Origin: Lepraria neglecta
Lineage: Eukaryota > Ascomycota > Lecanoromycetes > Lecanorales > Stereocaulaceae
Length of the DNA: 64,000 nucleotides
NCBI GenBank assembly: GCA_033220425.1
Contig: CM065646.1
Span: 2,921,501-2,985,500, forward strand
Direction: 5' to 3'
The notes below the pieces were generated by a model. The model saw only the letters and a list, made by a program, of their open reading frames with translations. It ran no database searches and was not told the DNA's origin. A program made the translations under genes and the position numbers. Positions 47,779-60,041 of the stretch are shown piece by piece. Positions within the stretch are counted from its first letter, which is position 1; every line of letters starts with the position of its first letter.

Positions 47779-50308
47779 TTCAAGTTGTTTTCCTATGTCA
47801 AAAGGATTGAAATAAAACGAGTGTGTAATTTCTCCTTTCAAATAACTGATGCTCGGCCTTTCGAGACTTGTCATTTCATATACGTCAGTCTACCCTTATA
47901 GGTATTCTATGACCAAAATCAGTGGCCTGCTATCGGCCTTATCAATAAGAAACGGCCGGTTCCTGCATCTTGACCTATTTTCAGTCTTTCAACCGTCCAT
48001 CTTTATCTATTGTCGTCACGCCATCCAATAGATGTTGCATCTACAGTCCTACAATCCTGCAGTCATGAAGGAAGCCCAGATCCCGCGTTGACCTGTGCCC
48101 GAGAGGCAAGGCCCAACGGCCCAGATAGACTCCTGAGATTTCGAAATTTATAATTCATGACCCGTGCTCGTCAGGATGCTGATCGAGCAAATTCATCGCC
48201 AGACTTGTCAACTGGCTTGCATGAGAGCACACTGAAATACGGGGTACGGTCTTTGTATCTGTTTAGCATCGGTTTTATCAATTAGCTGACAATGGATCTT
48301 GTATGAAGAAGGCAATGCACTGCAAGCTTGATAGGTCTCACCATATACCTATTGCAGCATAGGGACAGCTTCCGAAGGCCCGAAGGATTCGACTCTGTAG
48401 AAAACGGTCTACACATACAGCCCAGGCCTTTGCTCTTTCCCTATCGATTCCCGGATACTACCTCCTTATCGACCTCTCGCTTACGTTTCGCTGGTCATGG
48501 ACGGCAATGATCCGACCAATCCTGCACAGTCTGTTTTACACAGCTCCCACGTCAGCATTCGGCGATTCCCCGCGGAAGCCGCATCTGTCTCTACATGCGC
48601 ACGCATCAGAAATTATTCCTACACCGATCCCCACCGTTGCATGCCCGCCCGAAAAAATTCTACGCGACTGTCTTACGTACCCCCTTTCTGCACGTATCGA
48701 GTCATATTTCTATTGCCGAGCCAAAGATATGGCAAACCAGAAAAGCCAAGCTAGACATGAAGTCATTCTGTGTATGAGAGTGCGCCCATCTTTACCATTA
48801 TTCGCTACAGTGGGACTGTGGTTTAGTGTGTCTCATGATCAGATGCGGTTTCAGCCATGCGCCATGACCATGGGCCATAGCGAGAGATCCGTGCTTCCTG
48901 AGAGCACTATTTATATAAGCATCCCACCAGCAGTGGGCTCTTCAGTCGAGTTCATCTTTTTCAGAGCCATAGCAGTTCTTTCCCGCCCACCCGCACCTTA
49001 TACATAGCCTATATATAGCCTATCTACACTCCAGGTCTATGCCGTCTAGGCATGGGAGTTTTCTAGCGCTGGGGCACCTGTTGTGGCCTTTCTAGGCTTG
49101 CTAGCCCTGGCGTTGGACCGCCCAAGCATCTATTTACATATCCACTTGTGCCGGTGTATATAGCTTCAGGAGTGAGAACACTAATAGCGCAGAACGGCAA
49201 ATGGTCTGCGGGTTTCCCGCCTTTTTGTTTATCCGTACAGACCAACGGTTAATGCAAACATCAGTATTCTCCGAGATCTGTATGGGGAACAAAACATATA
49301 TCGACATCGGGGTAATATTTGAGGAGAGAGCTGTAATATTAGGTAACCTATGAGAGCGGGGGCTATGCCAGATTCCACGAGATCGAGCCTGTTTAGGAAA
49401 CATATGAGTAAATCACCTTACGTGCACGACCGGATCAAGCTACCCCGTTGATTCTTGCCAACGCTTAAATGTATTGCCTAAATTACAGCAAGTTTTGGTG
49501 CTTGGTCAATCCTACGCCATCCTTTGCACACACGGATAGCGACGAAAGGAAATTTGCTTTCTGGTTATCGGTCAATTTCATATGTCATTTCCAAGATATA
49601 TTGCTTGCCAAGTATCACAGCCCCAATCTCTTCGGAGCTGCCTCAGAGTAGCCTCTGCCCCCACAACGAAGAACCCGGTCTCTTGCGATCGGAATCCCCA
49701 GGCATATTGACCATCCAGAGCTAGCGGCGGCCTTAAACATCGTCGCTAGATTAGTAAAATGAAATTCACTCCATGGAACATACAACTGGATATCGCAGTC
49801 TACACGATAGCTTGGGGTCTTTCAGGTACACAAGGCTTATCCGTACCACGCATAGTTTGAAGTTGAAACGCCCAATCCAGGCCCTTGCTGAAGGCTTCAA
49901 TTCGATGGCGGTAGCGCATAGAATTCCAATACAAAGAGGCTGCACCAGCAGGAGCTTGTTCATGAGGGTGTTCTACCCATTCTTGCTCCTTTGGTTGTTT
50001 CCATTCTGATTGTTGATTCTGCTGTTAGTAGATTTCTCGCCCACTCGTCCTCGCCCGAGTGGATTACTGGAACTTGGTCTCACTTAGCGGTGGCAACTCT
50101 ATAGCAAGTGCTTGAGGCTCCGTTGGCTCATGGCATGGAGTTGGAAGGATAAGCCTAGAAACAGTTGACCCAGAATCACGTGATGACGTATGTGGCTGAA
50201 CACCTTCAAAGCACAAATAAGTAAACAGCTCAGAGCATTGCACATTTTCTCTACAAATCGACATCGATTCGCCAATCGGACCATCCTGAATCACCACAAT
50301 CCCGGACA
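47779..50308. other. Gene-poor 2.5 kb
   Basis: Several open frames of 60-170 codons occur (the longest 48507-49007 plus) but none has a domain, a convincing intron structure or a long neighbour. The 48507 frame overlaps a second one starting at 48497. I do not call a gene. No transposon ends or tRNA seen. Confidence 0.4.
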
Positions 50309-50980
50309 ATGCCCAAAACAGCCCGCCGCACCAGCGGCCCCAATGTCGCCGCGAACCGTAAGGAACCTTACACCAAAACCTCTCCCAAGTCCACGTCGAA
50401 GACCGACAAAGAGAACGTCGACCCCAAAGCCTTGTCAAAGTCTAAAGCTTTACCAAAGTTGGACAAAAGCACGAAGGGCAACTGTCGCGATATCCACCTC
50501 GACGAAGTCAAGGACGAGGTTCCCTATAAGTGCCTTTCGAGTTGCTGTATCTGTGTGGAGTGTGATGCAACATACCCATTGCAGCTCCCAAGATACCCTC
50601 TCCGACTCGCTATCGATTTCCCACGATAGCAACGCTAATACACCAAGCATCTAGGCTACGACAATGCAGCCACAATCCGCCGCAATCTCAAAAAACTTCT
50701 CGAAGACAAATCCACCATCCCCGGCACCAGCAAGAAATGGAGCCAAGCATCCATGGCAGCCAAGATGCAAGAGCTAGAAACCCGCAGCCACCTAGTCGAA
50801 TACAACGAAAACGCAATAGGACCGAGTGCGAGGTCGTTGGGCAACTTCATGAAGAAGAGTGGGCAGATGGGGGGAGGGGATAGCCCTTACTATTATTGGG
50901 GTTATGTGATGTTGGAGAAGCTGCGGATCTACAATGAAGAGAAGACGAGTAAGCCGAGGGAGAAGGCTGAGCAGGAGTAA
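50309..50980 (+). CDS. DUF7726-like protein, middle unresolved
   Basis: The frame from ATG 50309 encodes a basic Ser/Lys/Pro-rich N-terminus with KENVDP and ends LDEVKDEVPYK near 50530. The same reading frame resumes with a well conserved C-terminal part: KHLGYDNAATIRRNLKKLL, GTSKKWSQASMAAKMQELE, SLGNFMKKSGQMGGGDSPYY and YVMLEKLRIYNEEKT, ending at TAA 50978-50980. This fits the fungal DUF7726 family (small nuclear-looking proteins of unknown function). Between them lie TAG (50627) and TAA (50636) in the same frame. Either an intron covers them, although I find no clean GT-AG pair that keeps the frame, or they are nonsense changes of CAG and CAA. The gene may be a recent pseudogene. Confidence 0.5.
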
Positions 50981-52350
50981 GTGATCGTTCTTTCCTCCTG
51001 TTCTATTGCATACAAGCGAGAGGATTGCACGAGATCCTCACATTACATCGCCACGCCAGATTCGACGGCGGCTTTCGCCGCGACGACCCTTCCCAACGCC
51101 GCATCCTCCATGAGGCAGGCAACCCCCCATCTCACGCATAGGATGTCGAAGCCAGACTCGGCGAGACGCAAAAGCAGGGCGAGCGCAAGCGTAATGGTCC
51201 TGATGTTGAGAAACCTGCAAAAATGAAGCCTGGCACTGTCTAGAAGGAGAAGCCAATGTCAAAGACATGTCCAGGCTCAGTCGAGAAATGCTTCGTCTGT
51301 GCGCCTAATATTTGGTCGAGCGATCCGACTTAGCGCCCCGGCCTCTCTGGTCCTAACTTCTCCACTAAGTTCGATCCTGAAAGTAGTCTTTTGGCGGATA
51401 TGATTCCTCTGGATCCGTATATCGTCTATGAAGCGCATCCAGCGGAGACACGGGCTCTGCATTATCCCGATAGTCATAGCGTGTATTCATAGAAACTATG
51501 TCATTCATGCGATTCAGAAGATCGCAGTTTACTTGCTGAAGTTCTCTCCTTCCATTAGCATACCCGCGGGCCATATGCGCTGGGACCCGAATATTCAGAA
51601 GTTGTGGTGTGGCCTGGTCTTCCGCCACCTTCGGTGGAAGAAATGAATAATGCTGGCAGATAGGTTGTGGCTATACTTGACGGAATGTCACTATAGGATA
51701 AATGTAGGATAGTGTATGATGAGGCATGTCATAGAACGCAGATTGGTCAGTCTAGTAGGATTTTCATTGTTTTAAACCTTCGATGTTCGCTCTTTAGATA
51801 CACGGCTGGTCCACAAGAATAATACTGCAAATACCACTTCACTGCATCTTGCACACTCCGATTGCTACCTCTTTCACTGAATTCCGCGCCTCGTCTCGCT
51901 CCATCAAAACGAGTCAACTTCTGAGTGAACCTCCAAAGTTCTGATTCTTACACTCTGCTGTTTTGCCTTATTACTTGACCTGATCTTCAAGGGCAATTGG
52001 AGATTTCTGTCTACGTGGTGATTTGATGGCGCCGATTCCTGAGATTATATAAGTTGGCTGAGCATCTGATCCGTTTGAGGAAGGCTTTGAGTTGGAAGGT
52101 TTACATCAACCTCTAGCCCTCTCTGATGGAAGAGGTCTATGGACCCGGTTGCCTGTGGGAGATCTGGATGGATTGTGCCAAGGATCATTCAATATCAGTT
52201 ATTCATTTCCTCCTACCCACTTTGGCAAATAGAATTCACTCCATTGGCCCCGCTGGTAATAAGCTCCTTCAAAACCTCCTGCTCCCCCCAATTGTCCCAT
52301 ATTAATAACACCGACGTGTTAAGCAAATCCTAGCTAGCTACTCCACAATC
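50981..52350. other. Intergenic with coding-like scraps
   Basis: Open stretches at 51040-51160 and 51365-51640 look somewhat protein-like on either strand (for example minus 51365-51628), but no gene model can be built. The last 400 bp before 52351 show only short frames. Confidence 0.35.
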
Positions 52351-53634
52351 ATGAGTCGCCTACTCACCACATCTAACGAGGCGCTGCTCCAAATCTTCGA
52401 GGAAGTGGTCCACAAAGACCTCGAGAACTTTACTCTCAGCTGCAAGCGCATTCACGTCGTAGGAGAAAGTGCCCTCCGAAAGCATCGTGAGGGCAAGACG
52501 AAATACACCTAGATCATTTGCGGCCACAAGAAAGAGGCCAAGAAGGGGACAGAGTTCCATCCAACACTCCTACTCCGTGATGTGTTGACGGACAAGAATA
52601 TTGCACTCTACGTGAAAATTTTCTGCCTACGACGTCTCTCTACGGTTGGTGAACAGATCACAGATGAAGTACATCGAGTCTTCGATGACCAAAGTGGTGC
52701 AATCAGAGCAGAGATCCAGCAGAATCTTTACACAGGTGGAAAGAGCGCAGAAGTCTGGGTTAAGGGTGTTTTACTCCTTTGCTTACTGCCAAATCTACAA
52801 TCTTTCTCCCTCGAATGCTCCCTCAGAAACTCGAAGTAGCTTAGAAATGTTGTCTCTCACATCGGTGCGCTAAGTCATCAAGTTAAATTCAGGATTGACG
52901 CTCTCAGCAAGCTCAACAAGGCTAGTTTCAAGAATGGAGACTGCCGCTACTTCTTGCCTTTTGCTGCCCTGCCATCACTACGATCACTTCGTGGAGTCAG
53001 CATTCAGAAATACTTCTGGGATAATGAACCTCTGGTCTACGGCTCCAACATTACAAGTCTGATATTCGAGCAGAGCCTACTCGATAGTGAAAGCATCAAC
53101 AATGTGATCAAGAATACCTTCGACCTCGAGCACTTGAAGTTCTCTTTCGATGGAATGGAATCGAATGCTACGGAGGAGATCACTCACGAGATTGTTGATT
53201 GTCTTTTGCGAAGAGCCCAAAACACGCTCCGATCTCTGGACATTCCTGGAGATATTTGTGCCGGCGAGATAGCATGGGACTTCGAGGAGGAAGAGTCTGT
53301 CCATAATCTGACGGAGTTCGAGCGCTTGGAGATAATTCGTGTGGGTAACACCATATTCACTGAGTTGGTCGATGAGGATGAGGATGAGGATGAGGAAGAT
53401 GATTATGATCACGGTGAAAACAAGAAGGCGAATGAAGATGAGAGCGGAAATCATGTACAGGGTCTCACTCGGTGGACTCGGCCTCTGGTAGAGTGCTCGC
53501 CACGATCCGTTGTGAGCCTTAGTTTGACTCTGCCGGTGAGGAAAGGGGAGGCATCTCAATTGCTTGAAGGCTGGCTGGACGGAGAAAGAAATATCCCAAG
53601 AAGGAGATTACCTTCGAGGACAGCAACGATCTAG
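52351..53634 (+). pseudogene. F-box protein with two premature TAG codons
   Basis: One reading frame from ATG 52351 to TAG 53632-53634 (427 codons) is continuous except for TAG at 52510-52512 and at 52837-52839. The start (MSRLLTTSNEALLQIFEEVV, then LSCKRIHVVGESALRKH) is an F-box. The rest has the leucine-spaced look of F-box/LRR proteins of fungi (LPSLRSLRGVSIQKYF, LEHLKFSFDG, RAQNTLRSLDIPGD, EFERLEIIRVGN). A run of Asp/Glu follows at about 53370-53405. Both stops could arise from CAG or TGG by a single C/T-type transition. No GT-AG intron removes them neatly. The long undisturbed frame implies recent inactivation, or stop readthrough, which is less likely. Confidence 0.72.
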
Positions 53635-53955
53635 ACGAGTGGACGGAGAGAGAAGGCGAGAAGGCGGGCATTTCGATCAAGCACTTGAAAAAGGATCGGC
53701 GCGGAGGCTTTGAGAATATCTGATGCCGATTACTGGGGTGTGGAGCGTCTTGCTATCATGGTTTGGCTTGGACAGAACAAAGCGATGCATGCATATGATC
53801 ATATCGATGCAAAACTTGTGGCTCTTGATGCAGTCGTAAGAACCTAAGTCATAATCGATCTTTTGCTAGTGAAAGATGATGGCATTGTCTACTAGCGCAT
53901 GAAATATTCTAACAGGTCTGAGCCCGTTCAAATCAGGCCCAGATCGACTTCCCAT
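53635..53955. other. Intergenic, convergent 3' ends
   Basis: About 320 bp between the ends of two converging pseudogenes. No features seen. Confidence 0.4.
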
Positions 53956-55860
53956 CTATTTAGGAGTTCGGCTAAGCGTGGGCGTTGGGGTTCTTTCAAG
54001 CCACGCCATGTACACCAAACTCAATACCATCAGCGGTGCGGTCAGGACGAGGAACGGCTAAAATTGGGATGCTGGAACAAAATGGGTGTTGGCTTTAGAT
54101 TCTCCAGGAGACTGCAACGCAACAAGGCTCGAGCTGAAAATGGTCTGTAGTCTCGATCAGCAGTTTTGAAGATAATTGGTGGGCATGTGAAGGTATGACT
54201 CACGGCTATAAATGTAGCTGGTTGGTATATTGTCCCCAGAACCGACAAAGCTTTGATAGACCGCGTGTCCTTTTGATTTTGATTTGTGAGACTCGCCATA
54301 GTCTCATTGTCGTGCTTCATGTGATACGAATTCTCTTTCAGTTTTTCGATGTGCTTGTGCAGTGCACCACCGTTTCTGTTTATGTGCTCATCGTTGTGAT
54401 AATCTAGCATTTTGAACAGCTTTCACATACGTTAGTCTCCATGCTTAAGGCAAGCTCAGATGATGGGGAGGCGTCTCAACTTACAAGGCTCAAGGTGCCT
54501 TGGGAACGCTCTAGGAGGGCAACCACTATCCATCGATGGCTTCTAAGCTCCGCCGAATAGGCCTGCAATTCGGAGACTAGATGCTGTCCGGGAACACCAA
54601 TATTGCTATCATCAAGTGCGATGCAATGTAATTCACATTCCTTTGCTACCTCAACATTTGCGTCGAGGATCACTATCGTCCTCAGCAGGCGCTCGCGGAT
54701 TTTTTGGACTCTTTGATTGTCCGCAAATGTCACTGAGTAGTCGTGCGTGAAGTCCCGTCCGAATCGCGTGAACACGCTTTTTCGTCCTTCACATGGTATA
54801 GCATTGGATGATCACCCAAAGCTCTCGTCTGCTGTAACTTTTCGAACCGTCTTCTAGCTTCAATACAAGGCTGGAGTAAGACCCAGATCGACCTTGCGCT
54901 ACAAGAGTTTCAATGTTAATATACTGATGTCTGTCTCAGTGACCATGGTGAACCCGCAGCTCTTTTGTTACGAGCGACATATCGGAATACAGTACAGAAT
55001 TCTAGAATCGTAAGTTCGTCAAGCATAATATATCCAAGTTCATGCAGAGCGTACCATAACCTGTGCCCTCCTTTCCTCCTTGCGATATGTTTCGGACTGA
55101 GCGCCGGTACCCGTTCCACACCTATCGTCCCCGCCAGTTTTTGGAGCCGAATAAATGCACATAGTCTAGGAATGGAGCGAATACGTTGTGAGAATTGAGG
55201 ATAGCCTGGACACCACTGAGGTTTACATTGAACTCGCCCCCGATGACAATTTTGGCGCATAATACTGTAACACGACTCAATTTAAGAGTCTTGTGGCGGG
55301 GATTAGGCTGCTCACTAAACCAAATCCTTTGGAGAATCTTCATATTCCTGGAATACCCCCTTCTCAGTCCAATGAAGCATCATGGAGACATTTATTGCGT
55401 TGACCTTACCCGAAGATGGCGCCAAATAGCAGTCATACTGTCAAGTCTAACCGCGTTCCTGTCTTGCCGTAAGTCAGCGACCCCGAGATGGCGTAGATCC
55501 TGCGGGTGAGTACTTGCCTTGTTGCTCTTTGTAAAATTGCAGCACGTTAACGGATATTTCTCATGGCTAAAAAGTCTTTCAGAATCCCTCAAGAGACGCT
55601 GATGGTAGAAATGCCTGTCTTCGCTAATTAGGGATGGTATGTCAAGGGTTATCGGGTACCGTTGGGATTCGTCTGCACCTGCGATGTGCATTGCCGATGT
55701 TGTATTTTTCGTAGTCGAGCAAGTCCTTCAATTCTCTGCATATGGGGAAACGTCGGTCTATGAAATTAAATATGGAGTGTCCAGGTGGCTGTGCATTGGT
55801 AAGCGGTAGTTGATGCGGTGGCATGCACGCACGCCAGACCACCCCGAATAACAGTTTAAG
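53956..55860 (-). pseudogene. CorA-like Mg2+ transporter-domain protein, decayed
   Basis: Minus-strand pieces follow the order of a large fungal CorA-like family. N-terminal pieces: CRELKDLLDYEKYN (about 55710) and HPQDLRHLGVADLRQDRNAV (about 55470). Middle: ILNSHNVFAPFLDYVHLFGS (about 55150), FRYVARNKRAAGSPWSLRQT and RSIWVLLQPCIEARRRFEKL (about 54840). C-terminal: TKGT-like QGTLSL, LFKMLDYHNDEHINR, LTNQNQKDTRSIKALSVLGT and IYQPATFIA. A final exon 54144-53956 has TIFSSSLVAL and a last membrane helix (VLTAPLMVLSLVYMAW). Clean exons: 54419-54204 and 54144-53956. Breaks: TAA 54916-54918 and TGA 54910-54912 where Gln and Arg codons are expected, a one-base loss near 54770, and TAG 54058-54060 where Trp is expected. 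All three stops are C/T-type transitions, as RIP would give. Confidence 0.78.
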
Positions 55861-57812
55861 TCTGAGTAATTGGCGCCCTATTTTATGTGCGAGCTAAGTC
55901 CAAGCTGACATATTCAAGGTCGAAGCTATCCTATGCCCAACCTTCCAGAATCTTGCCTCTTGCTCGAAGCCATGGAGAACCAGGTGCCATTTCAATCGTA
56001 CGTCAAGAAACAAAGCTCTTGAATACGCTAAAGCAGACTTTTCCGGCAGGGGACTACAAGGTTGAAGTACTTTCGCCCACTTCTATCCATTATGGTTCAA
56101 CATTGACAAGACCAGGGACGCGATGAATATTACTTGTTGGCAGCGTCCCGGAAGCTGATCGATGTAAGATCGCATATTTCGACTCCTTACGCATTCAGCC
56201 GTAAATGTCTTACAATTGCAGGATGAAATTAAGTCTCTTAGATATTAGCGTCATAGCTCGGGCACCATTCAACGAAAACAAATAGGTGTGATCAGGCTAA
56301 AGTGAGGCGGAGTAATTGAGTTCTAGGATTAGTGCTATCCCATCAGGTGCAGATTTGAGCTCGTCTAGTAGGACTAGCATGAGGCTTACTTGGTTGCGCA
56401 TTCCCTTCTTGAATCTGTTTGTTTGGTCGGGCTGCCCAGTTTAGACAGCTGTAATAGATTACCAGCTTGTCAAGCTACTTGGTTTTCGATGAGTTGATTC
56501 ATATAGTCGAATAGATAATAAGGTATTTCGGCTGTACGATGCTATGTACAGTACCCAATTCAATGAGCACTTGGCACCCTAGTCGCGGGCTGCTGAGCGA
56601 GAGATACCATGATGCTCTTGTTACCACGCATGTCCGAGGTTTGCCCTGAGCGTTGCGGAGCACGAAGTCTTCGGGTTCGCGCCCTAGAAGATCCCAGCTA
56701 GACGGGAAGAGCCAACTCGGCTGAATGAATGGACGCCATTGTTAAAAGTCTATCAGAAGCTTTATTGGCAGGTGGTTCAGTCTCTTCAAACTTGGAACGT
56801 TTGAATAGTGATTTCGCGCGGTCCTGTTACCAACAAGGACACAAAGGATGAGAGAAGTTGCTGGTCGAGCTTGGAAAGAGTTTATGTAAACTCTTGGCAT
56901 CTTCATTAAATTATGCTTGGCTCATTTAGCACCCCTGTTTGGCGCTAGGGAACAAGCCAATCAGAAGCGTTGCGCAAACTCATCCCGCCACTTCCTTGTC
57001 AGAAGATAAATAGTTGGCCATGCCCACATTTTCAAAGGATGGGCATCACATGCATCGCTCAAAGGTGGTGTCCCCTTGCGATCCATCCTTCTCGTCCAGA
57101 GGCTCTGGTAACCTATGCCCGTGATGGATTCTTCCAACAAGATCATCCCGGGGCTCTGGAATCCGCTACATTCGAGACGCGCCAGAATAATGTAGTGGCA
57201 GCAAAGAGAAATCGCAAGTCAATCACAAAGAGCAAGGCAAGGTTTCAGGCCGATTCACCAAGGACCTTTGCCTGCCATAGCATCTGGTCGCGCTAGCGAC
57301 ATGACGGTCGACTCGCGGCCACTTGATTCTTCGGTGGTGGAGCGCGCTTACCCCAGATCGCTCCCAGCCAATAACCTTGCGAAAGACAATAGCCTTGAGA
57401 TAGCGTGAAGAACCAATTCTGAAACACGCATATCAAATGACCGTCATTGTTTCAGATTCTTGCGGATCTTCATGGCTCCGTGGTGGATATGCTACTCGCC
57501 CACAGATGTAAGTGATACTATTATTACTTTGTGTCACTTCTTATTGTCCAAGTGTCAATACGAGCCAAGACAACCGACAATGCATACTTCTTTCTATTGT
57601 TCGCCTCTTCTCTTTGTTCACCTCACCCTTCTTCTCATCCACTGCGTGGAACCCAGCACGAACTTGACGACTTTCATTTGTTCCTTTCCTTTCCTCACTT
57701 ACAATCTTACAATTTTCGTCTCACGACTCTTACTTGCAAACCACTCATAGACATAGACTAATACCCTCCGCTGGACGGACGCAGACGCACATAACACCAC
57801 ACGAACACCAGG
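55861..57812. other. Gene-poor 1.95 kb, includes the PRM1 promoter
   Basis: An open frame at 55887-56126 (plus) ends with a protein-like stretch (GDYKVEVLSPTSIHYGSTLT). Just after it another frame reads GSVPEADRCKIAYFDSLRIQ (about 56143-56205), so this may be a small broken gene I do not recognise. From 56210 to 57450 nothing convincing is seen. The last 350 bp before 57813 are CT-rich, as is usual in fungal promoters and leaders. Confidence 0.4.
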
Positions 57813-60041
57813 ATGTCTTCCACAGGGAACCAGCATCCTCCTACTTTTCCGGTTGTGCCTCCATCTCTCTCCGCTGGCGATCATGGGATGCGAGATAATT
57901 ACGACGCTCAAGACACACAACGACCTACACCACATACAGTATCAAACATCACCCCGTATCTCGGACTCCGTGCTCGATTATCGCAAGTCTGGGTCAACCG
58001 ATGGACCATTCTCTTACTTCTCGTTCTCGTCAGGGTCCTCATCGCCATTGTTGGTGTAAACCATGACCTCGCCTCGGCCAAAACTGTAGCATTGTCATCA
58101 TGCACAGCAGTCGAGTCTATTGGCAGCACCATGGCCTCTATGCCTCATTACCTTTCTGCAGGGGTGAATGAGCTAGCTGGTACTGGTGTCGAAAAGGCCG
58201 TTCACGGCCTCATGTCCATGCTCCTGATGACCATCACTGGCGTTGAAGAGCTCATCGTGTTCTACGTCAACATGCTTACTGGAACCTACATGTGCCTCAT
58301 CACACTTCTGGTTGCCGGAAGTCTGCATGCCGCTCTAGAACTTATCGGGGATGTCAGCGGCTTTCTCAACACAACTCTGCACGGCATTGGCGACGATATA
58401 TCCAACGGTATTGGCGCCTTCACAACGGACCTCAACAAGTTCACGAGCGGTCTTAATAGTGTCCCGAAATTGTTCGGCAGCTCAGACACCATACCCACGC
58501 TCAACGTCAACTCATCCATCGATAAACTACAGAACCTCGAACTTCCTGGCAATCTGACTGCAGACTTGTCGAAGCTGAACAGCTCGATACCCACTTTCCA
58601 AGACGTCCAAAATTTCACCGACAATGTCATTCGTTTCCCCTTTGAAGAAGTCAAGAGGCTTGTCAATGGGTCGCTCCACTTCAGCTTCAATCAATCTCTA
58701 CTTCCAGTGCCAGAAAAGGAACAGCTCACTTTCTGCTCCGAAGACAATGGCATCACAGACGCCTTTGATGATCTAGCCAAGATTATAATCATTGCCCGCA
58801 AAGTATTTCTTGTAGTCCTGCTACTTGGGGCTATTTTGGCATGCATTCCCATGGCTTATCAGGAAATTCGACGGTGGCGCACTATGCAGGATCGGGCCAA
58901 GCTGATTGCTGACAAGTCATTCGATCCCCTGGACGCTGTCTACATTGCTTCTCGGCCATATACTGCAACTGCAGGTATCAAAGTCGCGGCGCCCTTCAGC
59001 TCCACCAAGAGACAAGTTCTCACTCGCTGGGTGGTCGCCTACGCGACTTCGGTTCCGGCACTGGTGGTGCTCTCACTCGCTATTACGGGCCTACTCTCCT
59101 GCCTTTGCCAGTACATCCTGCTCAAGCTCGTGGTCAAAGAAATACCCGCGATCGCCGCTGACATGGGTCATTTCGCAGACCTAGTTGTCCAGAAACTCGA
59201 CAACGCCTCTCAGGCTTGGGCCAACGGTACCAACGGTGCAATCTTGGACGTTCAGAATGATGTCAACCACAACATTTTCGGATGGGTCAACACAACCACA
59301 GGTGCCATCAACGATACGCTCAATACATTCATCAACGAGACTATGAAAGAGCTGAATAACACATTCGGCGGTACCGTGCTCTACGAACCTGTTACTGGTG
59401 TCTTTGAATGCTTGATTGGCCTTAAAGTCGCCGCCGTCCAAAAGGGCCTTACCTGGGTTAGCGACAACGCACAAGTCGAGTTCCCACTGACCAACAACAA
59501 CACCTTCTCTCTCGGTGCGGCCGCCAGCATCGCTGGCTCCAATTCGTCAAGCTCAACCAACAGCTTCCTGGCCACTCCAGGTAGCGATCATCAAGACCAA
59601 GTCACCAACGCGGTCGTCAAAGTCGCTCAACATCTCGCAGACGGTATCAGGACTGAAGCAATCATCTCGACCTGCATTCTGCTCCTCTGGGTCATCATCG
59701 TGCTCTGCGGTGTCGCCCGTGCCCTCTATCTCGCGTCCACAACCGAGAAAGTTCGTGCAGAGGGCGGCCCCTCGTATGCCGGTGATATACCACTTGAAGA
59801 CCGAAGTAGAAATACGATGTATAGCACTTCTGGACCTGCGCCGGCTTATGAGCCACCACAAGGGAACCCGACCGCGTTCCCGAGCTTTGGCCAGCCCATG
59901 GGACGGAGTGCACGCACTAGTGACGTCTCTGAAGAGGAAGAGTACCCAGACGAGAAAGCGGGCTTCGGAGGATTGAGAGACCTAACATATGAGCACGCAG
60001 CACAACGACAGAGCACTTATCCTACAATCGAGAAGTCTTGA
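57813..60041 (+). CDS. PRM1: Plasma membrane fusion protein Prm1
   Basis: Intronless 742-codon frame. It starts with a Pro/Ser-rich cytosolic tail, then TPYLGLRARLSQVWVNRWTI and the first membrane segment (about residues 64-82), followed by a Cys-containing extracellular region. Four further hydrophobic segments lie near residues 146-175 (FYVNMLTGTYMCLITLLVAG), 325-350 (VFLVVLLLGAILACIPMAYQ), 402-432 (SVPALVVLSLAITGLLSCLC) and 612-636 (ISTCILLLWVIIVLCGVARA). Between them lie two large loops with many N-x-S/T sites. This is the Prm1 layout. Prm1 helps fuse plasma membranes of mating cells in yeast and in hyphal/sexual fusion in Neurospora. The acidic C-terminal tail is cytosolic. Length is normal for Pezizomycotina. 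The start is the first ATG in frame after a CT-rich leader. Confidence 0.93.
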   Translation: MSSTGNQHPPTFPVVPPSLSAGDHGMRDNYDAQDTQRPTPHTVSNITPYLGLRARLSQVWVNRWTILLLLVLVRVLIAIVGVNHDLASAKTVALSSCTAVESIGSTMASMPHYLSAGVNELAGTGVEKAVHGLMSMLLMTITGVEELIVFYVNMLTGTYMCLITLLVAGSLHAALELIGDVSGFLNTTLHGIGDDISNGIGAFTTDLNKFTSGLNSVPKLFGSSDTIPTLNVNSSIDKLQNLELPGNLTADLSKLNSSIPTFQDVQNFTDNVIRFPFEEVKRLVNGSLHFSFNQSLLPVPEKEQLTFCSEDNGITDAFDDLAKIIIIARKVFLVVLLLGAILACIPMAYQEIRRWRTMQDRAKLIADKSFDPLDAVYIASRPYTATAGIKVAAPFSSTKRQVLTRWVVAYATSVPALVVLSLAITGLLSCLCQYILLKLVVKEIPAIAADMGHFADLVVQKLDNASQAWANGTNGAILDVQNDVNHNIFGWVNTTTGAINDTLNTFINETMKELNNTFGGTVLYEPVTGVFECLIGLKVAAVQKGLTWVSDNAQVEFPLTNNNTFSLGAAASIAGSNSSSSTNSFLATPGSDHQDQVTNAVVKVAQHLADGIRTEAIISTCILLLWVIIVLCGVARALYLASTTEKVRAEGGPSYAGDIPLEDRSRNTMYSTSGPAPAYEPPQGNPTAFPSFGQPMGRSARTSDVSEEEEYPDEKAGFGGLRDLTYEHAAQRQSTYPTIEKS

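Noticed and set aside
48507-49007. 166-codon frame in the 2.5-kb gene-poor stretch
   Set aside because: Overlaps two other open frames, no domain, no protein-like conservation visible by eye.
56630-56700. tRNA-like stretch with GGGTTCGCGCCC
   Set aside because: The surrounding bases do not form the acceptor, D and anticodon arms of a tRNA.
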